Source: Microcoleus vaginatus_C
Lineage (GTDB): Bacteria > Cyanobacteriota > Cyanobacteriia > Cyanobacteriales > Microcoleaceae
Length of the DNA stretch: 64,000 bases
Direction: 5' to 3' (one strand)
Assembly: GCA_040004035.1 (NCBI GenBank)
Contig: JAMPLN010000011.1
Made by a program: the position numbers and the translations under genes. Below, in pieces: positions 46,030 through 54,986 of this stretch; positions within the stretch are counted from its first letter, which is position 1; each line of letters starts with the position of its first letter. A model generated the notes under the pieces. That model saw only the letters and a list, made by a program, of their open reading frames with translations, was not told the DNA's origin and did no database searches.

Positions 46030-46132
46030 TCCCCAATAAAAAATTATAAATTTATGAAAAATTGTATTAAAATAAGAAATAGGATTTATAATTCGACGAT
46101 CAATTATACCTGCTTAAAAAAGCCGATCGCCA

Positions 46133-47623
46133 ATGGCTGACAATTCCCTTCAAGAAAATCGCTTATCCCTTGCCCGCGCCAGTTTGCGCGAAGCCCTGGC
46201 GCGCTATTCCCACCTGCGCCAAGGGAAAAAAAACTCGAATAATACAGAATTAGAAGCGGCGCTGCAATATCAGTTAGATATCTTAACTTCCACCTCAGAA
46301 AAACTAGACCACAACGTCATTCGCATTGCTACTTTCGGCTTAGTCAGCCGTGGCAAGTCAGCCGTATTAAACGCGCTTTTAGGTCAAAAAATTCTGCAAA
46401 CAGGCCCTCTCAACGGCGTGACTCAGTGGCCGCGTTCCGTGCGCTGGAGTGTGCCTTTATCCTTCCTTGACAGCGACGAATCCCCCCAACCCCCCCTTGG
46501 CAAGGGTGGGAAAGGAGGGGTGCAAGTAGAATTAATCGATACTCCCGGACTTGATGAAGTTGGCGGCGAAGTGCGCGGCGAAATGGCGAAACAAGTAACT
46601 CGCCAAGCTGACTTAATTCTGTTTGTCGTTGCAGGCGATATCACCAGAACTGAATATCAAGCACTGTGCGAATTGCAAACAGCTCAAAAACCAGTAATTT
46701 TAGTTTTTAATAAAATTGACCTTTATCCAGAATTAGACAGAAAAGCTATTTACCAAAGTTTGCAAGCGCTGGGAAATTCTGAAGAGTTAGCAGCCGCTGC
46801 GGTAACAGAGGAAACAGATAGCGAAAATTTGTCCGATCGCCCAAACAACTCCTCCGATAAATCTACCGCAAAATCACCGCCTAAAATTGCCAAATCATTA
46901 GAAATAGTCATGGTAGCCGCCGAACCCGCGCCGGTGCAAGTCCGAGTGGAATGGTCCGACGGAAGAGTAACTAACGAATGGGAGTCGCCACCCCCGCAGA
47001 TAGACGAACTCAAACATAAAATTCTCACAATTCTTAACAGAGAAGGTCGATCGCTCCTCGCTCTAAATGCTTTAGTTGAAGCTAGAGATGCCGAAGCAAA
47101 CATTGCCCGTCACGTTCTCAAATTGCGGCAAACAGAAGCCGAAGATTTAATCTGGCAATTTGCAAAATATAAAGCTTTGGCTGTCGGTTTAAATCCAGTG
47201 GCATTCTTGGATGTAATGGGAGCAAGTGTCGCAGATTTAGCCTTAATTCGCTCTTTATCCAGACTTTACGGCTTACCCATGACGGGTTACGAAGCCGGGA
47301 AACTTTGGCAGACTATTTTCTCCAGTGCTGGCGGCGTACTTTTGGGAGAATTGGGTAGCAGTTTCCTGTTGGGATTTGGCAAAAGTGCGGCGGCTGCGGC
47401 CCCGCACATCGGCTTTTCTACTTTTGCCGGAGTCGCTGTCACTCAAGCTAGTTTAGCAGCTTACGGAACCTACGCTGTCGGTCGGGCCGCCCAAGTTTAC
47501 TTAGAAAAAGGCTGCACCTGGGGCCCCCTGGGACAAGATACGGTAATTCAAGAAATTCTCGCCACCATCGAGCGTAATACAATTATCGATCGCTTGCAGC
47601 AAGAGTTTAAAATTGGCAATTAA
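46133..47623 (+). CDS. DUF697 GTPase-like protein 2
   Basis: The 496-residue product has a helical N-terminus, a GTPase domain with G1 (GLVSRGKSAVLN, about residue 69-80), G3 (LIDTPGLDEVGG) and G4 (VFNKIDLY), then a C-terminal DUF697-type membrane region (NPVAFLDVMGASVADLALI, GVLLGELGSSFLLGFG). It is a dynamin/Era-like family member; the G domain motifs are complete, unlike protein 1. Between G1 and G3 a Pro/Gly/Lys-rich insert (PQPPLGKGGKGG, encoded at about 46485-46522) comes from a repeat normally found between genes. A Ser/Asn/Lys-rich linker interrupts the G domain after G4. Confidence 0.83.
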   Translation: MADNSLQENRLSLARASLREALARYSHLRQGKKNSNNTELEAALQYQLDILTSTSEKLDHNVIRIATFGLVSRGKSAVLNALLGQKILQTGPLNGVTQWPRSVRWSVPLSFLDSDESPQPPLGKGGKGGVQVELIDTPGLDEVGGEVRGEMAKQVTRQADLILFVVAGDITRTEYQALCELQTAQKPVILVFNKIDLYPELDRKAIYQSLQALGNSEELAAAAVTEETDSENLSDRPNNSSDKSTAKSPPKIAKSLEIVMVAAEPAPVQVRVEWSDGRVTNEWESPPPQIDELKHKILTILNREGRSLLALNALVEARDAEANIARHVLKLRQTEAEDLIWQFAKYKALAVGLNPVAFLDVMGASVADLALIRSLSRLYGLPMTGYEAGKLWQTIFSSAGGVLLGELGSSFLLGFGKSAAAAAPHIGFSTFAGVAVTQASLAAYGTYAVGRAAQVYLEKGCTWGPLGQDTVIQEILATIERNTIIDRLQQEFKIGN

Positions 47624-47808
47624 AAATTGTCCTAGTAGTTGAGTAGGGTGCTTCAGGAGAGGATTATTTGTGAATAATCGAAGAGCTAGGATATGACGCA
47701 TCCTACTGCTTTTATTCTTATACAATTGTCAAAAAAAAATGCAACTGTAGCTAAGCTTCCAACCACGATATTCATCAGTAATTCCCACTTCTTTAATCGA
47801 AAATCGTA

Positions 47809-48498
47809 TTACCGCCTCGCGATTCTAACGCCTTCCCTAAAATGGGCGATCGTCGCAATTACCGCTATAGAAAAGTAAAATATTCTAATCAGCCAAAAAC
47901 AAACCCGCATTGACCAAGAAACAATAGTCGGAGCAATACCAGTGAACTGTACAAATCTGGAATTAACTCTTTTTTCAAAGCTGTCAAGGTCTTTCATCTC
48001 CGATTGTTTCGTCGGAATAACGGGAAACTGACCAGTATATACGTAATAACCGATAAAACCAGGCAATCCTACTTTTCTATTCAAAAAGGAGTTAGTTAAG
48101 GTTGCAGTTTGCGGAGGCGATAATTTATCGGATTCTTCCACTTTTTCCAGCCAAGAATTATATCGAATGGCTGGCGTAATCATGAAAACTAAGGGAACTA
48201 TAACTATCAACACAGCAGCACTAATTTTGCGACCGTATTGAGGGTGTAAAAGCCTTGTCGCCACACCCACTCCCATACCGATAAAAGCAAATACCAATAT
48301 ATTTAACAGTTCAATAATTTCGATACCCCTCAACAAATCGCCGATAATCAGAAGTGTATATAATAATTTGTCGGCTAGTAGCAGAGCGGCCCACTTGATG
48401 AGAATTGAAACGCCTACAATAGTAGCTACAATCGCCACATACCCGATGGCACCTAGAACGTACAGGAAAATCGAACCGGCTTGTTTGAATGATTGCAT
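47809..48498 (-). CDS. Hypothetical membrane protein
   Basis: The product from ATG 48498 has 229 residues and about five hydrophobic segments (around residues 8-30, 32-45, 50-75, 88-110 and 195-215). A lumen-side loop holds the conserved-looking NRKVGLPGFIGYYVYTGQFP. I recognise no family or catalytic motif. The TTG start upstream (48540) is a weaker alternative. Nothing nearby suggests a role; it is convergent with the DUF697 gene 2. Confidence 0.6.
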   Translation of the reverse strand: MQSFKQAGSIFLYVLGAIGYVAIVATIVGVSILIKWAALLLADKLLYTLLIIGDLLRGIEIIELLNILVFAFIGMGVGVATRLLHPQYGRKISAAVLIVIVPLVFMITPAIRYNSWLEKVEESDKLSPPQTATLTNSFLNRKVGLPGFIGYYVYTGQFPVIPTKQSEMKDLDSFEKRVNSRFVQFTGIAPTIVSWSMRVCFWLIRIFYFSIAVIATIAHFREGVRIARR

Positions 48499-48618
48499 GG
48501 AATTATTCACTAAGTGAAAGTTTAGGAGTCTGATTGACAAAATTTTTTAAAATTTAGAGCAATCTGGAGTTCCAAATTTGATTTTTAAAATAGATTAGCT
48601 TGACATCTTGAAATCAAT

Positions 48619-49461
48619 CTACAATCGATCGACAAGTTCCCGCGCCGCCGCTTTGGTGACTTGTGCGATCCGTTCCTTCACAACATCCTCTTCGATCGCC
48701 CTCAGCTCTGTTTCTTGTTCGCGATCGATCCCCAACCATAAAAGATACTCGATATTACCAGCCGGGCCAAGTAAAGGCGACCACGTTAAGCCGCGTTGCT
48801 GCCATCCTAAAGCTGTGGCTGCCTTCCACACTTGAAAAATCGCATCGGCTTGAGTTGCTGAGTCTCGCACTACGCCTTTTTTCCCGACTCTCTCGCGCCC
48901 TACCTCAAACTGCGGCTTTACCAGCAACACCGCTTCTCGCGGTGGTGCCAACAATTCCCACAGCGCCGGTAAAATCTTATCCAGGGAAATAAACGACACA
49001 TCTACTACCGCCAAATCTGCTCGCTCAGAGTCGCCGTAAAGCTCAGCAGCAGTCATGTACCGCAAATTGGTGCGTTCTTTCAAAATTACCCTCGGATCGT
49101 TACGCAAGCCCCAATCTGCTTGACCGTAGCCAACGTCTACGCCGTAGACTAGGGCGGCGCCGGCTTGCAGCAAACAGTCGGTAAAACCGCCTGTGGAAAT
49201 GCCGCCGTCGAGACAAATTCTGCCTGCAACGGGAATTGCAAAAACTTCTAAAGCTTTGGCTAATTTGTCGCCGCCTCTGGAAACATAGCGCGATCGCTCT
49301 TTGATCTGAATTTTTGCTGAAATATCGACCTCAGTGCCCGGTTTGTCAACTACCTGTTGGTTGATAGAGACTTTCCCAGTCCGAATCAAGGCCTGAGCTT
49401 GCTGTCTGGAACTGCACAAATCTAGGCTGACCAATAATGTGTCTAGTCGCTGTTTAGCCAA
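48619..49461 (-). CDS. tlyA: TlyA-family rRNA 2'-O-methyltransferase
   Basis: The 280-residue product has an N-terminal S4 RNA-binding domain (RLDTLLVSLDLCSSRQQAQALI) and an RrmJ-type methyltransferase domain with GRICLDGGISTGGFTDCLLQAGA (SAM site), DVSFISLDKILP and LLVKPQFEVGRERV. TlyA methylates 16S and 23S rRNA cytidines (2'-O) and its loss gives capreomycin resistance in mycobacteria. Annotations as hemolysin are historical. The protein is full length and monocistronic. Confidence 0.92.
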   Translation of the reverse strand: MAKQRLDTLLVSLDLCSSRQQAQALIRTGKVSINQQVVDKPGTEVDISAKIQIKERSRYVSRGGDKLAKALEVFAIPVAGRICLDGGISTGGFTDCLLQAGAALVYGVDVGYGQADWGLRNDPRVILKERTNLRYMTAAELYGDSERADLAVVDVSFISLDKILPALWELLAPPREAVLLVKPQFEVGRERVGKKGVVRDSATQADAIFQVWKAATALGWQQRGLTWSPLLGPAGNIEYLLWLGIDREQETELRAIEEDVVKERIAQVTKAAARELVDRL

Positions 49462-49722
49462 GGTTTTTAATCTGTACGGATAGGGTTAAGCAGTACCAGA
49501 TTAGCACTTACGCACAAGCCCCACTGCTAATTTTTGGCGATTATTTTGGTTTTGCGATTGTCGCGGGGCGATCGCCCCAGCTCACATTATGTGACTGAGA
49601 TCGCTCTGATTGTGTAGTTTTATCACAGATATACCTTCATAAAATCACACAATAATTTTTGCGACTAGCAGATGATTTATATGCAGCTAAAAGCGCTACA
49701 AATACCATCAGGGCGATCGACC

Positions 49723-49920
49723 ATGAAAACAATTAACTTTCCTATCAGAAATTCGGGCAATTGTCAAGAAAATCCCCTCGCCTTCGTCAGCGGTGACATC
49801 ATCCACATTCTTTACCCCAATGGCGAAGTAGAAGCAACAACCACCGAACAAGTGGATCTGGGCCAAACCAAAAATCCCCTGGACAAATGCCTCGTCTGGG
49901 GATGGGTTGACGATTTTTAG
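49723..49920 (+). CDS. Small conserved-looking protein, 65 residues
   Basis: The product from ATG 49723 reads KTINFPIRNSGNCQENPLAF, then SGDIIHILYPNGEVEATTTE and ends KCLVWGWVDDF. It is soluble with no known domain. Such small proteins with a GDxIxxLYPNGE-like middle are common in cyanobacteria, but I do not recognise a function. The upstream in-frame ATG at 49672 would add 17 residues that look unconserved. Confidence 0.5.
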   Translation: MKTINFPIRNSGNCQENPLAFVSGDIIHILYPNGEVEATTTEQVDLGQTKNPLDKCLVWGWVDDF

Positions 49921-50051
49921 TACCAGTTTCAAACAAGAATGCAATTATAGGGAAGCTCCAAACCCTTAATTCATAAGTCATTCCCAATTATTCAAATTTT
50001 TAATCTATAATTTTTAATCTGAAATCTTTAATCTGAAATTGTATAACCCAT

Positions 50052-50094
50052 AAAAAAAGATCGCTTGGAGGCTGTGAGGCCAAAAAAAGCGATC
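50052..50094 (-). terminator. Rho-independent terminator of apcF
   Basis: On the minus strand GATCGCT pairs with AGCGATC around a GGCCTCACAGCCTCC inner hairpin, followed by seven T residues (A run at 50052-50058). It lies 65 bp after the apcF stop. Confidence 0.75.
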
Positions 50095-50159
50095 GATCTA
50101 ACGGCTGCTAACTGCCAGCCACAAGTGCAATTTGCTGCTAAAAGAACTAGCAAATTGAC

Positions 50160-50669
50160 TTAAATATCTTGTTCGCTCAATTCGCGAATCATGTAATCAA
50201 AAGGCTGATCCAAAAAAGGCCCCACAGACAAGCCAGCAGCTTGCACTTGAGCCTTAACCATCTCCTTCATAATGCTAATCCCCATCACCGTCGGGCCAAT
50301 GGGAACGCTTAGAGAATTGTAAGTTTCCCGCAAACCTTGCAGCACGCGCTCGTCGAGCACGTCGGTACTTCCAGCCACTAGGGCGTAAGTAGCATAGCGC
50401 AAGTAGTAGTCCATATCCCGCAGACAAGCCGCGTAGCGACGAGTCGTGTAGGCATTTCCACCAGGACGGATCAGTTCCGGCTGTTCAGCAAATAGCTGGA
50501 TACCAGCTTGCTTGACAATTGCCGCAGCATTGCTGTTAATCGCAGCCGCCGCCTGTACCCGTGCCGTGCCCGTTGCAAAATAAGATTTCAACCGATCGAT
50601 ACCATCTCGGTCTAAATACCTACCAGCAACATCATAGTTTTCAATCAGGCTCGTCACTGCATCGCGCAT
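50160..50669 (-). CDS. apcF: Allophycocyanin beta-18 subunit
   Basis: The 169-residue product (ATG 50669) is a phycobilisome core beta-type subunit with the bilin cysteine at 82 (YAACLRDMDYYLRYATYA) and the GGNAY Asn at 72. Its start (RDAVTSLIENYDVAGRYLD) is that of ApcF rather than ApcB. ApcF pairs with the ApcE chromophore domain in terminal energy transfer to photosystem II. The earlier start at 50684 would add five residues not seen in the family. It is divergent from glnA across 340 bp that hold the glnA promoter. Confidence 0.95.
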   Translation of the reverse strand: MRDAVTSLIENYDVAGRYLDRDGIDRLKSYFATGTARVQAAAAINSNAAAIVKQAGIQLFAEQPELIRPGGNAYTTRRYAACLRDMDYYLRYATYALVAGSTDVLDERVLQGLRETYNSLSVPIGPTVMGISIMKEMVKAQVQAAGLSVGPFLDQPFDYMIRELSEQDI

Positions 50670-50908
50670 AAGTTTCTCTCCCAAAAATCTTTATCAATAC
50701 TTTGCTATCTGAGACAGACCGCCTATTGTAGACTACTACAAATCGGCGTTTGATTAAGATTTGAGATAGGATTTTCACGAAGGGTAGTCTATCCGCGGCA
50801 AACTGTCGTAAAATTTAGCCGTTTGCCTGGTATCTTCAGCCGAAAAATAATCCACAGGGCAAAAATCTCAAACTGCCCGGCCGCAGTGGGCCGCTATTTC
50901 AAAATTTT

Positions 50909-50950
50909 GTAGCCATAGATACAAAATAGTGGATACTGAAGGCCTACGAT
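50909..50950 (+). promoter_or_regulatory. NtcA-activated promoter of glnA
   Basis: GTA-GCCATAGA-TAC (50909-50922) fits the NtcA consensus GTAN8TAC exactly. A -10 box TACGAT (50945-50950, TAN3T) follows 22 bp later, the spacing of NtcA class II promoters. It lies 60 bp before the glnA start codon and faces it. NtcA would activate glnA under nitrogen limitation. A TGTAG-ACTA-CTACA dyad at about 50727-50741 on the apcF side is not the NtcA spacing. Confidence 0.85.
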
Positions 50951-51009
50951 CGCCCACACAGTCTGAAATCGGCCGATCGCCAAGACACAACCAATATCAG
51001 GAGTAAGTC

Positions 51010-52431
51010 ATGTTCCAGACACCCCAAGAAGCCTTAAACTACATACAAGAAAATAAGATCCAGATCGTTGACCTCAAATTCATCGATATGCCGGGGATCT
51101 GGCAGCACCTTTCCCTGTACCACGACCAAATCGACGAAACTGCATTCACAGACGGCGTACCCTTCGACGGTTCCAGCATTAGGGGCTGGAAAGCCATCAA
51201 CGAATCAGACATGACGATGGTCATCGATCCGACCACCGCTTGGATGGACCCGTTCATGGCAGAACCTACCATCAGCTTCATTTGCAGCATCAAAGAACCT
51301 CGCACCGGCCAACCGTACAGTCGCTGTCCTCGCACCATTGCCCAAAAAGCCATAGACTACTTGCTTTCGACCGGTCTCGGCGATACAGCATTCTTTGGTC
51401 CGGAAGCAGAATTCTTTATTTTTGACGACGTTCGCTTCGACCAAACCCAAAATTCCGGCTACTATTACGTAGATTCGATCGAAGGTCGCTGGAATTCCGG
51501 CAAAGAAGAAGCAGGCGGCAACCTCGGCTATAAACCGCGTTACAAAGAAGGTTATTTCCCAGTAGCACCAACCGATACCTCTCAAGACATGAGAACGGAA
51601 ATGCTGCTGACAATGGCAAAATGCGGCGTACCCATCGAAAAGCACCACCACGAAGTCGCCACCGGCGGTCAATGCGAACTCGGTTTCCGATTTGCCACTT
51701 TAGTACAAGCCGCCGACTACTTGCTGACTTACAAATACGTCATCAAAAACGTCGGCAAAAAATACGGCAAAACCATCACCTTCATGCCCAAACCGCTGTT
51801 CAACGACAACGGTTCCGGGATGCACGTTCACCAGTCGATTTGGAAAGACGGCCAACCTCTATTTGCAGGCGATCAATATGCAGGTTTCAGTCAAATGGGA
51901 CTGCATTACATCGGCGGCATTCTCAAGCACGCACCGGCACTTTTGGCAATCACCAACCCCACGACCAATTCCTACAAGCGTTTAGTTCCGGGCTTTGAAG
52001 CGCCTGTAAACTTAGCTTACTCTCAAGGGAATCGATCGGCATCAGTACGGATTCCGTTGTCGGGAACCAACCCCAAAGCCAAGCGGTTAGAATTCCGCTG
52101 TCCCGATGCCACATCCAACCCCTATTTAGCATTTGCAGCCATGCTGTGTGCCGGCATAGACGGCATCAAGAATCAAATCGATCCGGGCGAACCTTTGGAC
52201 GTGGATATCTACGACCTATCCCCGGAAGAATTGAGCAAAATTCCTTCAACTCCCGGTTCCTTGGAAGGCGCTTTAGAAGCTTTAGAAAAAGACCACAGTT
52301 TCTTAACTGAAACCGGCGTATTTACCGAAGACTTCATCCAAACTTGGATTTCCTACAAACTCGACAATGAAGTCAACCCGATGCGGCTGCGTCCTCACCC
52401 CTACGAGTTTGCTCTCTATTACGACTGTTAG
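51010..52431 (+). CDS. glnA: Glutamine synthetase type I
   Basis: The 473-residue product shows the GSI landmarks: FDGSSIRGWKAINESDM (N-terminal latch), KPRYKEGYFPV, KHHHEVATGGQCELGFRF (metal and glutamate site), NDNGSGMHVHQSIW, NPTTNSYKRLVPGFEAP and RLEFRCPDATSNPYLAFAAM. It makes glutamine from glutamate, ammonia and ATP, the first step of ammonium assimilation. In cyanobacteria, GSI is controlled by GlnA inactivating factors and NtcA rather than by adenylylation. The AGGAGTAAGTC ribosome site precedes the ATG. Confidence 0.97.
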   Translation: MFQTPQEALNYIQENKIQIVDLKFIDMPGIWQHLSLYHDQIDETAFTDGVPFDGSSIRGWKAINESDMTMVIDPTTAWMDPFMAEPTISFICSIKEPRTGQPYSRCPRTIAQKAIDYLLSTGLGDTAFFGPEAEFFIFDDVRFDQTQNSGYYYVDSIEGRWNSGKEEAGGNLGYKPRYKEGYFPVAPTDTSQDMRTEMLLTMAKCGVPIEKHHHEVATGGQCELGFRFATLVQAADYLLTYKYVIKNVGKKYGKTITFMPKPLFNDNGSGMHVHQSIWKDGQPLFAGDQYAGFSQMGLHYIGGILKHAPALLAITNPTTNSYKRLVPGFEAPVNLAYSQGNRSASVRIPLSGTNPKAKRLEFRCPDATSNPYLAFAAMLCAGIDGIKNQIDPGEPLDVDIYDLSPEELSKIPSTPGSLEGALEALEKDHSFLTETGVFTEDFIQTWISYKLDNEVNPMRLRPHPYEFALYYDC

Positions 52432-52507
52432 AAAATTAATAATTAAAAATTAAAAGTTAAAACTGGTAATTATACCATTTTTAGCCTGTGATTTTTAATT
52501 AATAAGA

Positions 52508-52535
52508 ACGCCGCCCTTAAAAGCGGCGTTTTTTT
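52508..52535 (+). terminator. Terminator after glnA
   Basis: ACGCCGC-CCTTAAAA-GCGGCGT is followed by a run of T residues. The reverse strand also carries a hairpin with a short T tract, so it may serve the convergent gene. Confidence 0.85.
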
Positions 52536-52540
52536 GGAGT

Positions 52541-53020
52541 TTAGAACTTCTGGATCAGCGCCCAAACTCTCCCGTTACCCGACACTATCTGGGCAACGCT
52601 GTTAGTAGTAGGACCCATTGTAGCCTCAGAGACATCCTCTACAGCCCATTTAGTTGCTTTCTCATCAACAATAAACAAATCGTCAGCGGTAGTGCCTTCC
52701 TGAACCCGATATATCTTATTCAAAATGAAACGCTGTCGCGCCTCAGCTTTTGGTATGCCCGTAACTTCATCAGGATCGATAGAGAGGGCACTGCCTTCTT
52801 TTAATGTACCTTTCGAGTTGCTTAAATTACGATCGTCCCTTTGAGCAACTCGCACGCCGTGAAGCTGGAAACCAGCCTCTGTCTCAGAGATATTTGAGAC
52901 AGCAGCTACCGCCCCACTTTTTCCCAAACCGAGAACCCCTGCAAAAGCTGTCAAAATTAGCAAAAGCTTGAAATTATTCACTGTATTTATGCTCCTTTGT
53001 TTGTGAGGTGCTGCACTCAT
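52541..53020 (-). CDS. Hypothetical exported protein
   Basis: The 159-residue product has a signal-like N-terminus (hydrophobic about residues 18-38, LLLILTAFAGVLGLGKSGAVAAV). The mature part has a conserved-looking AQRDDRNLSNSKGTLKEG stretch and a SQIVSGNGRVWALIQKF ending. I recognise no domain. It converges with glnA and is probably periplasmic or cell-surface. Confidence 0.6.
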   Translation of the reverse strand: MSAAPHKQRSINTVNNFKLLLILTAFAGVLGLGKSGAVAAVSNISETEAGFQLHGVRVAQRDDRNLSNSKGTLKEGSALSIDPDEVTGIPKAEARQRFILNKIYRVQEGTTADDLFIVDEKATKWAVEDVSEATMGPTTNSVAQIVSGNGRVWALIQKF

Positions 53021-53057
53021 TCTAAATTAGCAATTAGCAATTAACAATGACTAAACG

Positions 53058-53384
53058 ATGTCCGATATTTTTGTGATGATCCGCAATCAGAGTAACGTCG
53101 CCATGACTTCAGTTGACGGCATTGCCTTTGTCACTTTACTGACTCAAGAAGGACGGGTGCTGGCCGAGGAGACAGTTGACCTGTTTGAGGCTGATGTGAA
53201 TTTTGATAACCTGAAGCCGGGAAAATATACTGTAGTTGTCAGGCACGAAGGCGTTGAACCTCGATCGGCAACCTGTAGTGTTACAATCACCGATGAAGAT
53301 AAAGTAATCATGCTGACATTTGTTTACTTGGAGCTAGAACGGGTGCTGCTCCGCATTCAAACTTCAACAGAAGAAAGACTATGA
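53058..53384 (+). CDS. Small hypothetical protein, beta-rich
   Basis: The 108-residue product has a beta-strand-rich layout (MTSVDGIAFVTLLTQEGRVL, LKPGKYTVVVRHEGVEP, ATCSVTITDEDKVIML) that recalls a carboxypeptidase-regulatory or transthyretin-like fold. That is only a fold guess. The stop overlaps the next ATG (ATGA at 53381-53384), so the two are translationally coupled. No family is recognised. Confidence 0.6.
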   Translation: MSDIFVMIRNQSNVAMTSVDGIAFVTLLTQEGRVLAEETVDLFEADVNFDNLKPGKYTVVVRHEGVEPRSATCSVTITDEDKVIMLTFVYLELERVLLRIQTSTEERL

Positions 53385-53614
53385 CCGTGAAAGTTACTCC
53401 GCCCAATTCAATTAAAATGTTTCGCTATCGAGTACATTTCTTGGCAAAAGACCTCTGGAGGGAAAAAAACCCGGTTTGTCGGATGAATCTGGCTTTACAG
53501 TTAGCTGATGTGGCGACAACTCTGGCTAGATTAGAAGTAGAAGAGGCGCGAAAATTTCAACAAGAGTCTGCTAGTGTTGAGGCTTCAGACTCGACGGAAC
53601 CTGAAGAGTTTTGA
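53381..53614 (+). CDS. Small hypothetical protein, partner of the preceding gene
   Basis: The 77-residue product reads TVKVTPPNSIKMFRYRVHFL at the start and has an acidic tail (EEARKFQQESASVEASDS). It is soluble and helix-prone. Its start codon is fused to the stop of the previous gene (ATGA), which usually means a joint product such as a complex. I recognise no family. Confidence 0.55.
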   Translation: MTVKVTPPNSIKMFRYRVHFLAKDLWREKNPVCRMNLALQLADVATTLARLEVEEARKFQQESASVEASDSTEPEEF

Positions 53615-53916
53615 GTGCGTGAGATTGCTTTCTGCGATCCGCGCCACCCTTGCGTGATAGCAGTTTAAAAAATAATCTAACTGTATAAAAGCTCCCAACC
53701 CTGATAGTCATCAGTCATTTTTAATCTAAAGTCTAAAATCTAAAATGGTATGGCTCGCAACTCAAAACTATTGTCATTTGTTGAGCTAGTAAAAAAATTG
53801 TCTGTATAAAATTGAATCTCCGTGCTAAACAATAACTTTCTGCCTTGCGAGGTAATTCGTTGTCGAAAAAACTGCGTTACACTTATATAGGTATCTTTAC
53901 AAAACAACATAAAAGC
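53615..53916. other. Intergenic region, no gene recognised
   Basis: An AT-rich gap of 302 bp. The in-frame TTG at 53845 of the next gene is not used as start because the ATG at 53917 is better placed. Nothing else is seen. Confidence 0.4.
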
Positions 53917-54810
53917 ATGACTGTTGCCTATCCCCGCAAGCTTCGCAACGCTATGGGAGCGCGCGAAATTTTAGCTAATGTAGTGCGCGATCGCGAAATT
54001 CACTTGATCACCCTCAACCGCTACCGCTACAGCGAACAGCGTAGTTGCAAAGACCTCACCGACGTGATCGAACGGCTAGACGGGGAACCGGCCGAACTCG
54101 TGCGCGACCTGTCCCGGCACATTTCCGACGAAGCGCGACACGCGATGTGGCTCACCGACTTGCTGGTAGACCTCGGCCAAAATGTGGGAACGCCGCCGGG
54201 AATTTCCTACATTGACGAATTTGACCGCCTGCTGAACAAAGAACAATACCGCAACCTCGATGACGGTATAATTGCAGTTTTAGCCGCAATCAATGTCACC
54301 GAAAAGCGGGGCTGCGAATACTTTTCAGCGCACATCCACGCCCTCAAACAGGCTCCCCAAACCGCAGAAAACGTCAAAATCCGCGAAACCATCGAAAAGA
54401 TTTTTCCCGAAGAAGCTGGTCACGTCCGCTGGGGCAACCGCTGGCTGGCCCAAATCGCCGACAAAAGCCCGGAACACCGCCAGAAGGTGGAACAGGCAAA
54501 GCGCAAGTATGTGGCGATCGAACAAGCAGCTTTTGAATCGGGAATGGATATCATGTTGGGGGCAGAACTGCGCCGCGTCACGCGCCTCGTGGATATTGCC
54601 AACACCATGCCGATGTGGGAACGCCCGCAATACCTGATGGAACGCTTGCCCGCAAGCCTGCTGGCCCCCGACCTGCAAATGACCAGAGTCGATGTAGCTC
54701 AGCGCGCCTGGAACCGCGACCCGCAGGCATTTATGGAGAAATTAGTACCCATGTTCCTCAACGGCTTGAATACCATTGAGAAGAAGCCGGCGACTAAGCC
54801 CAAGCCTTAA
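53917..54810 (+). CDS. Ferritin-like di-iron protein
   Basis: The 297-residue product (ATG 53917) is all-helical with the repeated ExxH di-iron pattern: IHLITLNRYRYSEQR (first Glu), DEARHAMWLTDLLVDLG, TEKRGCEYFSAHI and EEAGHVRWG. These fit a four-helix bundle with a carboxylate-bridged di-iron site. It is a ferritin-like superfamily member, possibly an oxidase or hydroxylase in cyanobacterial metabolism; the reaction cannot be read. The first 120 residues look like the family's start. It stands alone. Confidence 0.8.
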   Translation: MTVAYPRKLRNAMGAREILANVVRDREIHLITLNRYRYSEQRSCKDLTDVIERLDGEPAELVRDLSRHISDEARHAMWLTDLLVDLGQNVGTPPGISYIDEFDRLLNKEQYRNLDDGIIAVLAAINVTEKRGCEYFSAHIHALKQAPQTAENVKIRETIEKIFPEEAGHVRWGNRWLAQIADKSPEHRQKVEQAKRKYVAIEQAAFESGMDIMLGAELRRVTRLVDIANTMPMWERPQYLMERLPASLLAPDLQMTRVDVAQRAWNRDPQAFMEKLVPMFLNGLNTIEKKPATKPKP

Positions 54811-54883
54811 ATACGATCGCGAATCCGGTTGAAACCGCTGTGCAAGTCAAACTTGCGTCTGCCTTCGCAAACAAGCGAGATAT

Positions 54884-54914
54884 ACTGGTTCCCAGGCATA
54901 GCCTGGGAACCAGT
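54884..54914. repeat. 14-bp inverted repeat with ATA loop
   Basis: ACTGGTTCCCAGGC-ATA-GCCTGGGAACCAGT is perfect, followed by TATTTA. The same GGTTCCCAGGCATAGCC-type palindrome is dispersed in cyanobacteria. It may act as a terminator between the ferritin-like and YbjN genes. Confidence 0.8.
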
Positions 54915-54986
54915 TATTTAAAGTCATAATTTTAAGCTTTAGCCAGTAAACTGATTATTGGAATAGTTTTCCATCTAAATATAATC

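Noticed and set aside
48619..49461. Hemolysin function for the TlyA-type protein
   Set aside because: The S4 and RrmJ-type methyltransferase domains indicate rRNA methylation; the hemolysin label is historical.
50727..50741. TGTAGACTACTACA as a second NtcA site for apcF
   Set aside because: The GTA and TAC are separated by 6 bp rather than 8, so it does not fit the NtcA consensus.
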